Source: Lelliottia jeotgali (GTDB taxonomy: Bacteria; Pseudomonadota; Gammaproteobacteria; Enterobacterales; Enterobacteriaceae). From it: DNA of 64,000 bases. Below the pieces are notes generated by a model that worked only from the letters and a program-made list of their open reading frames with translations, made no database searches and was not told where the DNA came from. Shown piece by piece: positions 57,096-64,000 of this stretch (position 1 is the first letter of the stretch; every line of letters begins with the position of its first letter). A program made the translations under genes and the position numbers. The stretch covers positions 2,542,001 through 2,606,000 of the forward strand of contig CP018628.1 of assembly GCA_002271215.1 (NCBI GenBank). The letters run 5' to 3'.

Positions 57096-57907
57096 CTCTC
57101 GCGCTGCCAGCAGTGAAGACTAAAATCTGTCTGGCAGCGGAACTGTTCTTGTTTCCCTAAAGTTTCCCACACTTCCGGTTTTGCCCGCCACGCGAACGGT
57201 GTCATCTGAAGTAGCGCCACCGCCTCTTCGCCTTGCAGATCCATTTCGTAACCCAATGACTGTTCATGCTTCAGCGCAAAACCTGCCAGCTGTTCTGAAT
57301 GCGGGGCGTGCAGACGTACTTCGTCATAAATCAACCCTTTCATTTCCATCAGGTGTTTCGGTCCTGGCGTAACGGTCAGCACCCAGCCGCCGGGTTTAAC
57401 CACCCGCGCCAGCTCTTGCGCTTTGCACGGGGCGTAAATACGAATAATGGCGTCCTGACTGGCGTCTTCAAACGGCAGGCGATGGCTGGAGGCAACACAA
57501 AATGTCACCTGAGGATAGCGCTTCGCGGCGGCACGGATCGCTGATTTAGACACATCAAGGCCGACAGTTTCTGCACCTTTACTCTTAGCGACATCCGCGA
57601 ACGCCGCCGTGTAATAGCCTTCACCACAGCCAATATCCAGAATCGTCGTCGCGCCTTCACCCAGCACATGGGTAAGCCAATTAGCGACAGCATCACGCAG
57701 CGGCTGATAATGTCCCGCTTCCAGAAACGCGCGACGGGCCTGCATCATCTCAGCGGAATCGCCCGGATCGCGCGAACGCTTATGCTGAACCGGCAGCAAA
57801 TTCACGTACCCTTCTTTCGCCTGGTCAAACCGGTGCCCCTGCGGACAGGTATAGCTGTTTTCTTCGCGCGTCAGCAACGCGTGGCATAGGGGACAACTGA
57901 ATGACAT
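57092..57907 (-). CDS. rlmA: 23S rRNA (guanine-N1-)-methyltransferase
   Basis: A 271-residue enzyme. The N-terminal zinc finger ([13 protein letters not shown]) is followed by an AdoMet domain with [10 protein letters not shown]. It methylates G745 of 23S rRNA. ATG 57907 has GGAGTTACC upstream; the frame to 57928 lacks a ribosome site. Confidence 0.97.
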   Translation of the reverse strand: MSFSCPLCHALLTREENSYTCPQGHRFDQAKEGYVNLLPVQHKRSRDPGDSAEMMQARRAFLEAGHYQPLRDAVANWLTHVLGEGATTILDIGCGEGYYTAAFADVAKSKGAETVGLDVSKSAIRAAAKRYPQVTFCVASSHRLPFEDASQDAIIRIYAPCKAQELARVVKPGGWVLTVTPGPKHLMEMKGLIYDEVRLHAPHSEQLAGFALKHEQSLGYEMDLQGEEAVALLQMTPFAWRAKPEVWETLGKQEQFRCQTDFSLHCWQRES

Positions 57908-57973
57908 GGTAACTCCAGACAATAGCAAAGGGCGAAAGTGTACCGCTATTCGCCCTGGTATAAAACGCCTGGC

Positions 57974-59692
57974 TTAGCGCATGACGATAAGATGGCTGGA
58001 ATCGGGCGCTAAGCCATCGGGTTCGACATTTTCGATGCGCAGGACATCGCCCATAATCTGGCTAAACACCGGGGCTGACACTGCGCCGCCATAATAGCTG
58101 CCATTTTGCGGATCGTTAATAACGACGGCCAGCGCAAATCTGGGGCGACTGGCCGGAGCGACACCCGCCGTGTAGGCAACGTATTTGTCGACATACTTCC
58201 CGTCATCACCGATTTTTTTCGCAGTACCGGTTTTTATTGCCACGCGATAATCCCGCACTGCCGCTTTAATACCGCCTCCGCCAGGGAGTGCCACGCTTTC
58301 CATCATATGTTCGACCTGATGAACAATCTCTTCAGGCATGACCTGATGCCCCATGACAGGTGGATCGATTCGCGTGATTGACAGCGGACGCTCAAGGCCA
58401 TAGCTGCCGATGGTGGCGTAAACGTGCGCCAGCTGCAGCGGCGTGACCATCAGTCCATAACCAAAGGCAAATGTCGCCCGATCAAGCTGGCTCCAGAATT
58501 TACGCTGCGGAAGTAAGCCGCTGCTCTCACCGGTCAGCCCCAGGCCTGTGCTTTCACCAAAACCGAAACCCTGATAGGTATCTAACAAATGTTGTATTGG
58601 CATCGCCAGCGAGAGCCGCGACACCCCTGTATCGCTCGACTTTTGCAAAATGCCGGTCAGCGATAATTCAGGATAGTAGCCCACGTCGCGGATTCGGTGG
58701 CCGTCAAGCATGTACGGATGCGTATCTATCACACTGTCAGGCTGAACCAGACCCTGATGCAATGCCGTCATCAGCACCAGAGGTTTGACGGTTGAGCCAG
58801 GCTCGAAGGTATCGCTGATAGCACGGTTACGGAAATCATTCAGCGTTGCGCCTTCCCGATTGTTGGGATTAAAGTCTGGGAAGCTCGCCATCGAAAGAAT
58901 TTCCCCGGTCTGGACGTTAATCAGTACCGCCGCGCCCGACTCGGCTTTATTCCACGCCACTGCGTTGTCTAATGCATCTTCGGTGATTGTCTGCAGTCGC
59001 TCATCAATACTGAGCTGAATATTGTGCGCAGGCACCGGAGAAACTTCCGTCAGGTTTTCAATGACATGCCCGTAGCGATCTTCTCTCACCCGTCTTACAC
59101 CTGGCTGGCCGGTCAGTTGGCTATTAAAGCTCTTTTCGACGCCCTCAATCCCCTGCCCGTCAATGTTGGTAAAACCGAGAAGATTGGCCGCCACATGCCC
59201 GGCAGGATAAAAGCGACGTGACTCATCGCGTAAATTAATCCCCGGCAAGTTGAGTTTATCGATCCATTGCGCCTGTGAAGGGTCGACCTGGCGGGCAAGA
59301 TAGATGAAACGCCCCTGTGGAGTGCTATTGATGCGCGCAGCCAGAGTGCTAAGAGATATGTGCAGGGCGCTGGCTAGCGCCTGCCAACGATCGTCAAAAC
59401 CGACTCCGCCTTTCGCCAGAATTGTTTTCGGGTCAGCCCACACTGCTCTGACCGGCACACTTACCGCCAGCGGTCGACCTTCTCGGTCGGTAATCATTCC
59501 CCGTGGTGCGTTGATCGCGACTTCTCGCAGGGAGCGCATATCTTCCTGTTTAACCAGGTTGTCAGGTTTGATGATTTGTAGCCAGGCGACGCGACCCAGC
59601 AGGAATGCGAGACTAAAGAAAATGGCAAGGCAAAGCAGTGCAAAACGCGCCGGGGTGAAGTTACCGGCAGGGATAGAGAGTTTCTTTTTCAC
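57974..59692 (-). CDS. Second class B penicillin-binding protein (PBP3sal-type)
   Basis: A 572-residue D,D-transpeptidase like FtsI. An N-terminal membrane helix (about 14-38) is followed by a dimerisation domain and the transpeptidase domain with STVK (EPGSTVKP), SSD (SSDTGVS) and KTG (IKTGTAKK). It is not the ftsI of the dcw cluster. Its place next to rlmA matches PBP3SAL of Salmonella, which makes septal peptidoglycan at acid pH. The start is GTG 59692 with GGAGCTCGG upstream. Confidence 0.92.
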   Translation of the reverse strand: MKKKLSIPAGNFTPARFALLCLAIFFSLAFLLGRVAWLQIIKPDNLVKQEDMRSLREVAINAPRGMITDREGRPLAVSVPVRAVWADPKTILAKGGVGFDDRWQALASALHISLSTLAARINSTPQGRFIYLARQVDPSQAQWIDKLNLPGINLRDESRRFYPAGHVAANLLGFTNIDGQGIEGVEKSFNSQLTGQPGVRRVREDRYGHVIENLTEVSPVPAHNIQLSIDERLQTITEDALDNAVAWNKAESGAAVLINVQTGEILSMASFPDFNPNNREGATLNDFRNRAISDTFEPGSTVKPLVLMTALHQGLVQPDSVIDTHPYMLDGHRIRDVGYYPELSLTGILQKSSDTGVSRLSLAMPIQHLLDTYQGFGFGESTGLGLTGESSGLLPQRKFWSQLDRATFAFGYGLMVTPLQLAHVYATIGSYGLERPLSITRIDPPVMGHQVMPEEIVHQVEHMMESVALPGGGGIKAAVRDYRVAIKTGTAKKIGDDGKYVDKYVAYTAGVAPASRPRFALAVVINDPQNGSYYGGAVSAPVFSQIMGDVLRIENVEPDGLAPDSSHLIVMR

Positions 59693-59834
59693 CCGAGCTC
59701 CAGGTCTAATTAACAGCGCCTTGATTTAACGAGAAAAAGAGTTCCTTTGGTGCGAAAACAATGCTTCTAACCTCGCAGCTTTGCAACAAACTACTAACAG
59801 AAGTGAAGAAGGTAACATTTTGAAAAAAAAGGAT

Positions 59835-59863
59835 TAAAAAAGCCCCGCAGAAGCGAGGCTTTA
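59835..59863 (-). terminator. Terminator of cspC
   Basis: On the minus strand AAAGCCTCGC pairs with GCGGGGCTTT over a TTCT loop (one mismatch) and is followed by TTTAA, 48 bp after cspC. Confidence 0.85.
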
Positions 59864-59911
59864 TGTCTGAGAGCGAAACGCAATAGCGCTTCTAAATCAG
59901 CAGGGATTCGA

Positions 59912-60121
59912 TCAGATAGCGGTTACGTTAACAGCAGCCGGACCTTTCTGGCCGTCCTGAATTTCGAACTCAACGTTCTGGCCTTCAGCCAGAGTTTTGA
60001 AGCCGTTACCCTGGATTGCAGAGAAGTGTACGAACACGTCTTTGCTGCCATCAGCAGGAGTAATGAAGCCAAAACCTTTAGACTCGTTGAACCACTTAAC
60101 TTGACCTTTAATCTTTGCCAT
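59912..60121 (-). CDS. cspC: Cold-shock-like protein CspC
   Basis: A 69-residue cold-shock domain with RNP1 KGFGFI and RNP2 VFVHF. It matches E. coli CspC over its full length. It is an RNA chaperone made at 37 C that affects rpoS mRNA stability. AAGGAATTTTGCAA precedes ATG 60121. It is co-transcribed with yobF, 25 bp upstream. Confidence 0.98.
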
Positions 60122-60146
60122 TTGCAAAATTCCTTAGATTGTTTTC

Positions 60147-60278
60147 TTAGCCCGCAGGCATTAACTTAGATAAAACTGAGACATTACTGCTTGAGGCACT
60201 AATATAAGGTTCGGCAGAGAAGCGGTATTCAACGACAACGTGTTTACTCAGGACTTCTTTACTGAAAATGCCACACAT
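60147..60278 (-). CDS. yobF: Small stress-induced protein YobF
   Basis: A 43-codon frame ([20 protein letters not shown], ending LSKLMPAG) directly upstream of cspC. It matches E. coli YobF in its first 20 residues and position, and the C-terminus is a little shorter than the 47-residue E. coli protein. In E. coli it is heat-shock induced after transcription. GAGGTACAG lies upstream of the ATG. Confidence 0.9.
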   Translation of the reverse strand: MCGIFSKEVLSKHVVVEYRFSAEPYISASSSNVSVLSKLMPAG

Positions 60279-60800
60279 AAACAGAACTGTACCTCGTTTG
60301 ACCCAAAACGTGTTATTACATACAACGAAAATTATGGCAAGCCATTTTTAAACGTGTCTAGATCCGCCGCACAAACTCTGATGTTACTTTGCTACATTAT
60401 GCACAACTGCCCGCACACTAATAGCACAGCCACCGGAGTTAGCCCGCCTTACAGCAACCTTCATAGCCACTGTAATCTATAGCAATTTTACCTTAGCTCA
60501 ATCTTTGATACAGATCCAGAGTGCGTCGAATGTTTATTGAGTGCAATGATTGAGTTAGAACAATTTGCGAAAAGTTATGCTGAAATCAACGTAAGGGTTT
60601 GAGTTTCTCAATGAAATAAACCGGTTATTTGTTGTTCAGCTTCTTCATATAAGTCTGAAACTCCCGTTTTCTGTATTGCACCAAAATAATGAAAGTTTAG
60701 TGACACTGCTTCAAAAGAAAGCAAGAAAAACGTTTCGATGGAAATACACGACAAGTAACAGGGTTGTAATAGAGAATATATTCAGCGAGGCGGCGAAAGA
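60279..60800. promoter_or_regulatory. yobF-cspC leader region
   Basis: This 522-bp AT-rich gap between yobF and the metallo-hydrolase gene contains no convincing gene. The minus-strand promoter and a long leader for yobF-cspC should be here. No further signal was assigned. A short plus-strand frame at 60240-60482 lacks a ribosome site and is antisense to yobF. Confidence 0.5.
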
Positions 60801-61790
60801 TCACAGGGATAAATATTGACCAATTTTCAATATTCTAAAGTTGTCATTAATCGGGGCTACATTACTCAGCGCCTGAGTGAGCTCCAGCACCGGCTCGTCG
60901 AGAGACTCATCGGCCAGCTCAAACACGCCCCAGTGGATCGGAAAGGCGAGCGGCATTGCCATTTGTTGCCAAAGTGCGATGGCGGATTGTGGGTCCATAT
61001 GATGAGAGGCCATGAACCAGCGCGGTGCATACGCACCAGCGGGTAAAGCAGCGGCGGTGATCTCCCCCAGCCTTTCAGGAATGTCGAGCAGCTGAGGGGA
61101 ATATCCCGTGTCGCCGCTGAACCAGAAACGCTGAGTCGTCCCTTCGAATACCCACCCGCACCACAGCGAGCGGTTACGATCCCAGAATGTCCGCATACTC
61201 CAGTGCTGGGCCGGCACAGCGGTCAGGGAAATGCCCTGAAAGATCGCACACTGCCACCAGTCAAGCTCAGTGATATTTTTAGCACCGCGACGACGAAACC
61301 AATCGCCTAGCCCCAAAGGAACGAAAATGGCGAGTTCAGGAAAGCGACGCAGTAGAGGGCGAATAGTGGCAGAATCGAGATGATCGTAGTGATTGTGAGA
61401 GATGATTAATGCATCAATTCGTGGAAGGGAATCCACGCTAATGGCAGGCGGTGTTTTGCGTTCTGGTCCAGCGAATGGCAAGGGTGAAGCGCGCCTGGAC
61501 AATACCGGGTCGGTCAGCAGATATTGTCCATTTAAACGTAAAAGCACGCTGGCATGCCCCAGCCACCACACGCCATCTTCTGAGCGTTCATTCAGTTCGA
61601 CCGGCTGCCACCATTGTTGAATAAAATGGTCATAGCCGAGTGAAGGCGATTTCGGTAAACCCGCCTCTTTTCGCTCTTTACGCCAACGTTCAACGTCACC
61701 CGGTTGATGACCCGCAGCGTCAATATTGCGAAAACCGTCAGGGCTGTGGTGTTGTAGGGAGGGGTTATACCAGGGATTTTTCCAGACCAT
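60801..61790 (-). CDS. NAPE-PLD-like metallo-beta-lactamase-fold hydrolase
   Basis: A 329-residue MBL-fold protein. The metal motif HNHYDH lies near residue 134, with GDTGYS and a final IHWG His; the N-terminal WLGHASVLLRLNG is typical of UlaG/RomA/NAPE-PLD relatives. The substrate is unknown. It starts 24 bp after yebO with GGGGAGGCGG upstream, so it is likely co-transcribed with yebO. E. coli K-12 has no such gene between yebO and yobF. Confidence 0.87.
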   Translation of the reverse strand: MVWKNPWYNPSLQHHSPDGFRNIDAAGHQPGDVERWRKERKEAGLPKSPSLGYDHFIQQWWQPVELNERSEDGVWWLGHASVLLRLNGQYLLTDPVLSRRASPLPFAGPERKTPPAISVDSLPRIDALIISHNHYDHLDSATIRPLLRRFPELAIFVPLGLGDWFRRRGAKNITELDWWQCAIFQGISLTAVPAQHWSMRTFWDRNRSLWCGWVFEGTTQRFWFSGDTGYSPQLLDIPERLGEITAAALPAGAYAPRWFMASHHMDPQSAIALWQQMAMPLAFPIHWGVFELADESLDEPVLELTQALSNVAPINDNFRILKIGQYLSL

Positions 61791-61814
61791 AGCCGCCTCC
61801 CCCTGCTCTGCGTG

Positions 61815-62105
61815 TTAGCGCTCAGCCACCAGACGAATGAAATCATCTTCGTCTTCTTTGGCTGCTTCAACCGGTGCTTTCGGCACGTCTTTCTCTTCAG
61901 GCTCATTGGCTTCGCACAGTCGGCGAAGCAACGCATTCTGGCGCTTCTGCTGGTCAAGCAGCGCTTCCAGCAGCTCAATCTGTTCATTGGTACGCGAACT
62001 GGCACGATTCACAAAGAACCAAAACACCAGCCCGATAACCATAACAATCACAGAGATCACCATTGAGGCTACGTTCAGTAGCCCCGAATTCACTAACTCA
62101 CCCAT
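61815..62105 (-). CDS. yebO: YebO-family membrane protein
   Basis: A 96-residue protein with one N-terminal membrane helix (about 10-32, VISVIVMVIGLVFWFFVN) and a coiled-coil segment EQIELLEALLDQQKRQNALL. It closely resembles E. coli YebO. Function unknown. Confidence 0.95.
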   Translation of the reverse strand: MGELVNSGLLNVASMVISVIVMVIGLVFWFFVNRASSRTNEQIELLEALLDQQKRQNALLRRLCEANEPEEKDVPKAPVEAAKEDEDDFIRLVAER

Positions 62106-62178
62106 TTTACCACCTCAATAAAAACGCCATTTTAGCACTGACGCAGAGGAAGGGTACCATCTGTTAGAAAAATGAGTA

Positions 62179-62322
62179 CTACCAGGGGATGAATTGATTG
62201 ATCGCGCAAATGCCACTAAAAAACTGTACATCCTGATCGCACATCACATTGATCGTCTGTGTCCATAAAATGACGCATGCAATCAGCACAACGATCAGAA
62301 TTACCCAGCGAAATTTTTTCAC
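62179..62322 (-). CDS. mgrB: PhoQ feedback-inhibitor peptide MgrB
   Basis: A 47-residue inner-membrane peptide. The membrane helix ([15 protein letters not shown]) is followed by a periplasmic part with [19 protein letters not shown]. Cys28 and Cys39 of MgrB are needed for inhibition of PhoQ and are oxidised through the DsbA/DsbB system. The gene is intact. The start is GTG 62322 with GGAG six bases upstream; no ATG is available. Confidence 0.95.
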   Translation of the reverse strand: MKKFRWVILIVVLIACVILWTQTINVMCDQDVQFFSGICAINQFIPW

Positions 62323-62371
62323 TCCACACTCCGTCTTATTACCTGATATCTCCAGGTTATCACGGTTATCT

Positions 62372-62388
62372 TAAACAAAAACTAACTG
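62372..62388 (-). promoter_or_regulatory. PhoP box of mgrB
   Basis: On the minus strand a CAGTTA hexamer, 5 bp, and TGTTTA form a direct repeat of the PhoP type (GTTTA-based, 11-bp period). The downstream half is perfect, the upstream weaker. The downstream GATAAC could be the -10. PhoP control of mgrB is established in E. coli. Confidence 0.6.
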
Positions 62389-62482
62389 TACCTTCATCAG
62401 AAAATTTTCAGAATTATGCACTTGTTTCATAGAGTAAAACTATTACGCTTAATAGCATTATTAGCAAAAAAAAGAGGCATCA

Positions 62483-62722
62483 ATGCGATTCATTATTCGG
62501 ACAATTATTGTCCTTGCTATTGTGTGGATTGGTTTATTACTTTCTGGATACGGCGTGTTGATGGGAAGCACAGAAAACGCAGCAGGACTGGGCATTCAAT
62601 GTAAGTACTTGACCGCTAATGGCGTCAACACTGCACAGTATTTGCACACTGACAGCGGTATTATCGGTCTGTCCAATTGCCCTGTGCTGCGTAAAAGTAA
62701 GATGGTCGTGGATAACGGTTAA
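62483..62722 (+). CDS. yobH: YobH-family small exported protein
   Basis: A 79-residue protein with an N-terminal hydrophobic segment that could be a signal anchor (IIVLAIVWIGLLLSGYG) and two cysteines. It closely resembles E. coli YobH. Function unknown. AAGAGG precedes ATG 62483. Confidence 0.94.
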   Translation: MRFIIRTIIVLAIVWIGLLLSGYGVLMGSTENAAGLGIQCKYLTANGVNTAQYLHTDSGIIGLSNCPVLRKSKMVVDNG

Positions 62723-62740
62723 TCTGGCTTGCCACCGAAT

Positions 62741-62771
62741 AAAAAACGCCGCATTTTTAGCGGCGTTTTTT
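62741..62771. terminator. Bidirectional terminator between yobH and kdgR
   Basis: Stem AAAAACGCCGC/GCGGCGTTTTT with a 7-nt loop, flanked by A and T runs, between convergent yobH and kdgR. Confidence 0.92.
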
Positions 62772-62782
62772 ATTGGCTGATT

Positions 62783-63574
62783 TTAGAACGGATAGTCGTT
62801 ATAGCCCATCTGTTCAGAAATCTTGCGCGCCGCCGTATGCAGCATTTCAACATACTCGTGCAGGCGCTCTTCCGAGAAACGCAGCGTCGGGAAAGAGATG
62901 CTCAAGCCCGCGATAACCACACCAAAGCGATCAAACACAGGGACGCCGATACAACGTAAGCCCTCTTCCTGCTCCTGGTTATCTTCGCCATAGCCCTGCT
63001 CGCGGACTTTATCCAGCACAGTCAGCAACTCATCGGTGCTGGTGATGGTGCGTTCCGTACTGCGCTTGTATTCAACACCTTCGAGGATTTCTTTAACTTC
63101 CTCGCGGTCCCGCCACGCCAGCAGAACTTTACCGATAGCGGTACTGTAAAGCGGGTTACGACGACCAATGCGTGAGTACATACGCAGATTGTACATGGAG
63201 TCGATTTTGTGGATGTAGACGATGCTGTCTTCATCCAGCGCGCCCAGGTGGACAGTCTCTTTCGTCAGGCGTGAAAGTTCACGCATTTGAATGTCAGCGC
63301 TGCGAATGAGATCCACATTTTGCAGAGCACGGGCACCTAGTTCGAACAATTTCAGGGTCAGAGAATATTTCTCAGATTCACCTTCCTGTGCCACATAGCC
63401 CAGAGATTTCATGGTTTGCAGAAAGCGATAAACGGTGCTTTTCGACATCATCACACGCTGCGACAACTCTGTAATACCAATCTCGCGCTCTTCACCAAGC
63501 GCCTGTAAGATGCCAAACACCTTCAGCACGGAAGAAACAGAATCTGGCTGTTTATCCAAATCTGCGATAGCCAT
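62783..63574 (-). CDS. kdgR: Pectin/KDG catabolism repressor
   Basis: A 263-residue IclR-family regulator with HTH ITELSQRVMMSKSTVYRFLQ and a C-terminal effector domain (GALDEDSIVYIHKID; EEGLRCIGVPV). It represses genes for 2-keto-3-deoxygluconate and related uptake. ATG 63574 has GAGGTGATTA upstream. It is nearly identical to E. coli KdgR. Confidence 0.98.
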   Translation of the reverse strand: MAIADLDKQPDSVSSVLKVFGILQALGEEREIGITELSQRVMMSKSTVYRFLQTMKSLGYVAQEGESEKYSLTLKLFELGARALQNVDLIRSADIQMRELSRLTKETVHLGALDEDSIVYIHKIDSMYNLRMYSRIGRRNPLYSTAIGKVLLAWRDREEVKEILEGVEYKRSTERTITSTDELLTVLDKVREQGYGEDNQEQEEGLRCIGVPVFDRFGVVIAGLSISFPTLRFSEERLHEYVEMLHTAARKISEQMGYNDYPF

Positions 63575-63752
63575 TAATCACCTCATTGCGAGTGTTTTAT
63601 AAAAATCAGAACCGGTTTTTATTATAAATTCGTGACCGGCAAGCTGCAATCAATCTGCGTTTACTTCGTTACAAATCTGCGACATAAAACCGAAATAACG
63701 ATGCTAAAATAGTTACCCTGAGAATAATATCACCCTGAGCGTTTCATTTCCC
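63575..63752. promoter_or_regulatory. Divergent kdgR-yebQ control region
   Basis: An AT-rich dyad of the form AAAAATCAGAACCGGTTTTT (about 63601-63620) lies near kdgR. Seven of ten positions are symmetric. It could be an auto-regulatory KdgR site, but this is a guess from position. Confidence 0.3.
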
Positions 63753-64000
63753 ATGGAAAAAAATCCCTCTGATGGTTTGCCCTTGCCGCAACGGTACGGT
63801 GCAATTGCTACCATTATTATCGGTATCTCAATGGCTGTCCTTGACGGCGCCATTGCAAACGTGGCACTTCCTACTATCGCCAGCGATTTGCACGCTTCCG
63901 CCGCCAGTTCCATTTGGGTGGTCAATGCGTACCAGATTGCTATTGTTGTATCCCTGCTCTCTTTCTCATTTCTTGGAGATATGTTCGGCTATCGCCGCGT
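63753..64000 (+). CDS. yebQ: DHA2-family MFS transporter, N-terminal part (runs off window)
   Basis: Eighty-two residues, open to the window edge, matching the N-terminus of E. coli YebQ: DGLPLPQRYGAI, then GISMAVLDGAIANVALPTIA in helix 1 and the SSIWVVNAYQIAIVVSLLSF segment. These are the motifs of the 14-helix multidrug exporter group. It is divergent from kdgR, as in E. coli. Substrate unknown. Confidence 0.93.
   Translation, partial: MEKNPSDGLPLPQRYGAIATIIIGISMAVLDGAIANVALPTIASDLHASAASSIWVVNAYQIAIVVSLLSFSFLGDMFGYRR

Noticed and set aside
60240..60482. 80-codon plus-strand frame antisense to yobF
   Set aside because: No ribosome site and low complexity; yobF on the other strand matches a known small protein.
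60801..61790. Naming the MBL-fold gene romA
   Set aside because: romA is known beside ramA; no ramA is present here and the family is broad.

Overview
The window is a stretch of chromosome from a gammaproteobacterial enteric (Enterobacteriaceae), most like Enterobacter. The right two thirds carry many genes that read as close homologues of E. coli genes (treA, ymgE, ycgR, emtA, ldcA, cvrA, dadAX, ycgB, fadR, dsbB, minCDE, rnd, fadD, pabB, sdaA, manXYZ, mntP, cspC, mgrB, kdgR). minE lies directly beside rnd, and a second class B penicillin-binding protein (PBP3sal type) sits between rlmA and cspC. Both arrangements are, from memory, the Salmonella/Enterobacter layout rather than that of E. coli K-12. 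ERIC and REP elements are also typical enteric repeats. Identification as Enterobacter is inference.

Positions 1-11,940 (minus strand) hold a full catabolic unit for the plant hormone indole-3-acetic acid (IAA): iacR, then iacH-A-B-I-C-D-E-F-G, an MHS-family transporter, pcaI-pcaJ-pcaD and the start of catB, which runs off the left edge. The gene order matches the iacHABICDEFG-mfs-pcaIJD-catBCA set known from Enterobacter soli LF7. IAA is taken to catechol by the iac enzymes and then through the beta-ketoadipate branch to central metabolism. IacR is a MarR-type repressor, and a 17-bp palindrome-containing site lies in the iacH promoter region.

Positions 12,000-24,100 look like further accessory DNA. 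They hold a 10-bp-arm inverted repeat and an ERIC element, an ACS-type transporter, a GlxA-type regulator, an extra glyceraldehyde-3-phosphate dehydrogenase with a single cysteine, a 70-bp-period REP array, a NepI-like exporter divergent from a cysteine-rich AraC regulator, a sugar porin divergent from periplasmic trehalase, and a Fur-controlled hydroxamate-siderophore receptor.

Positions 24,100-64,000 are conserved backbone: c-di-GMP and motility (ymgE, ycgR with a sigma-28 promoter), murein recycling (emtA, ldcA), K+/H+ antiport (cvrA), D-alanine catabolism (dadAX), fatty-acid control (fadR, fadD), disulfide formation (dsbB), division-site selection (minCDE), RNase D, tRNA t6A modification (tsaB), DNA repair helicase (yoaA-yoaB), folate synthesis (pabB), serine deaminase, a CSS-type c-di-GMP phosphodiesterase, the mannose PTS, manganese export (mntP with riboswitch, MntR boxes and a Fur box), 23S rRNA methylation, cold-shock-family cspC with the 43-residue yobF, and the PhoP-feedback peptide mgrB. 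Compared with E. coli K-12, nhaB is missing between fadR and dsbB, and umuDC/hlyE are missing between dsbB and ycgN. No tRNA, rRNA, CRISPR, transposase or prophage gene was seen.
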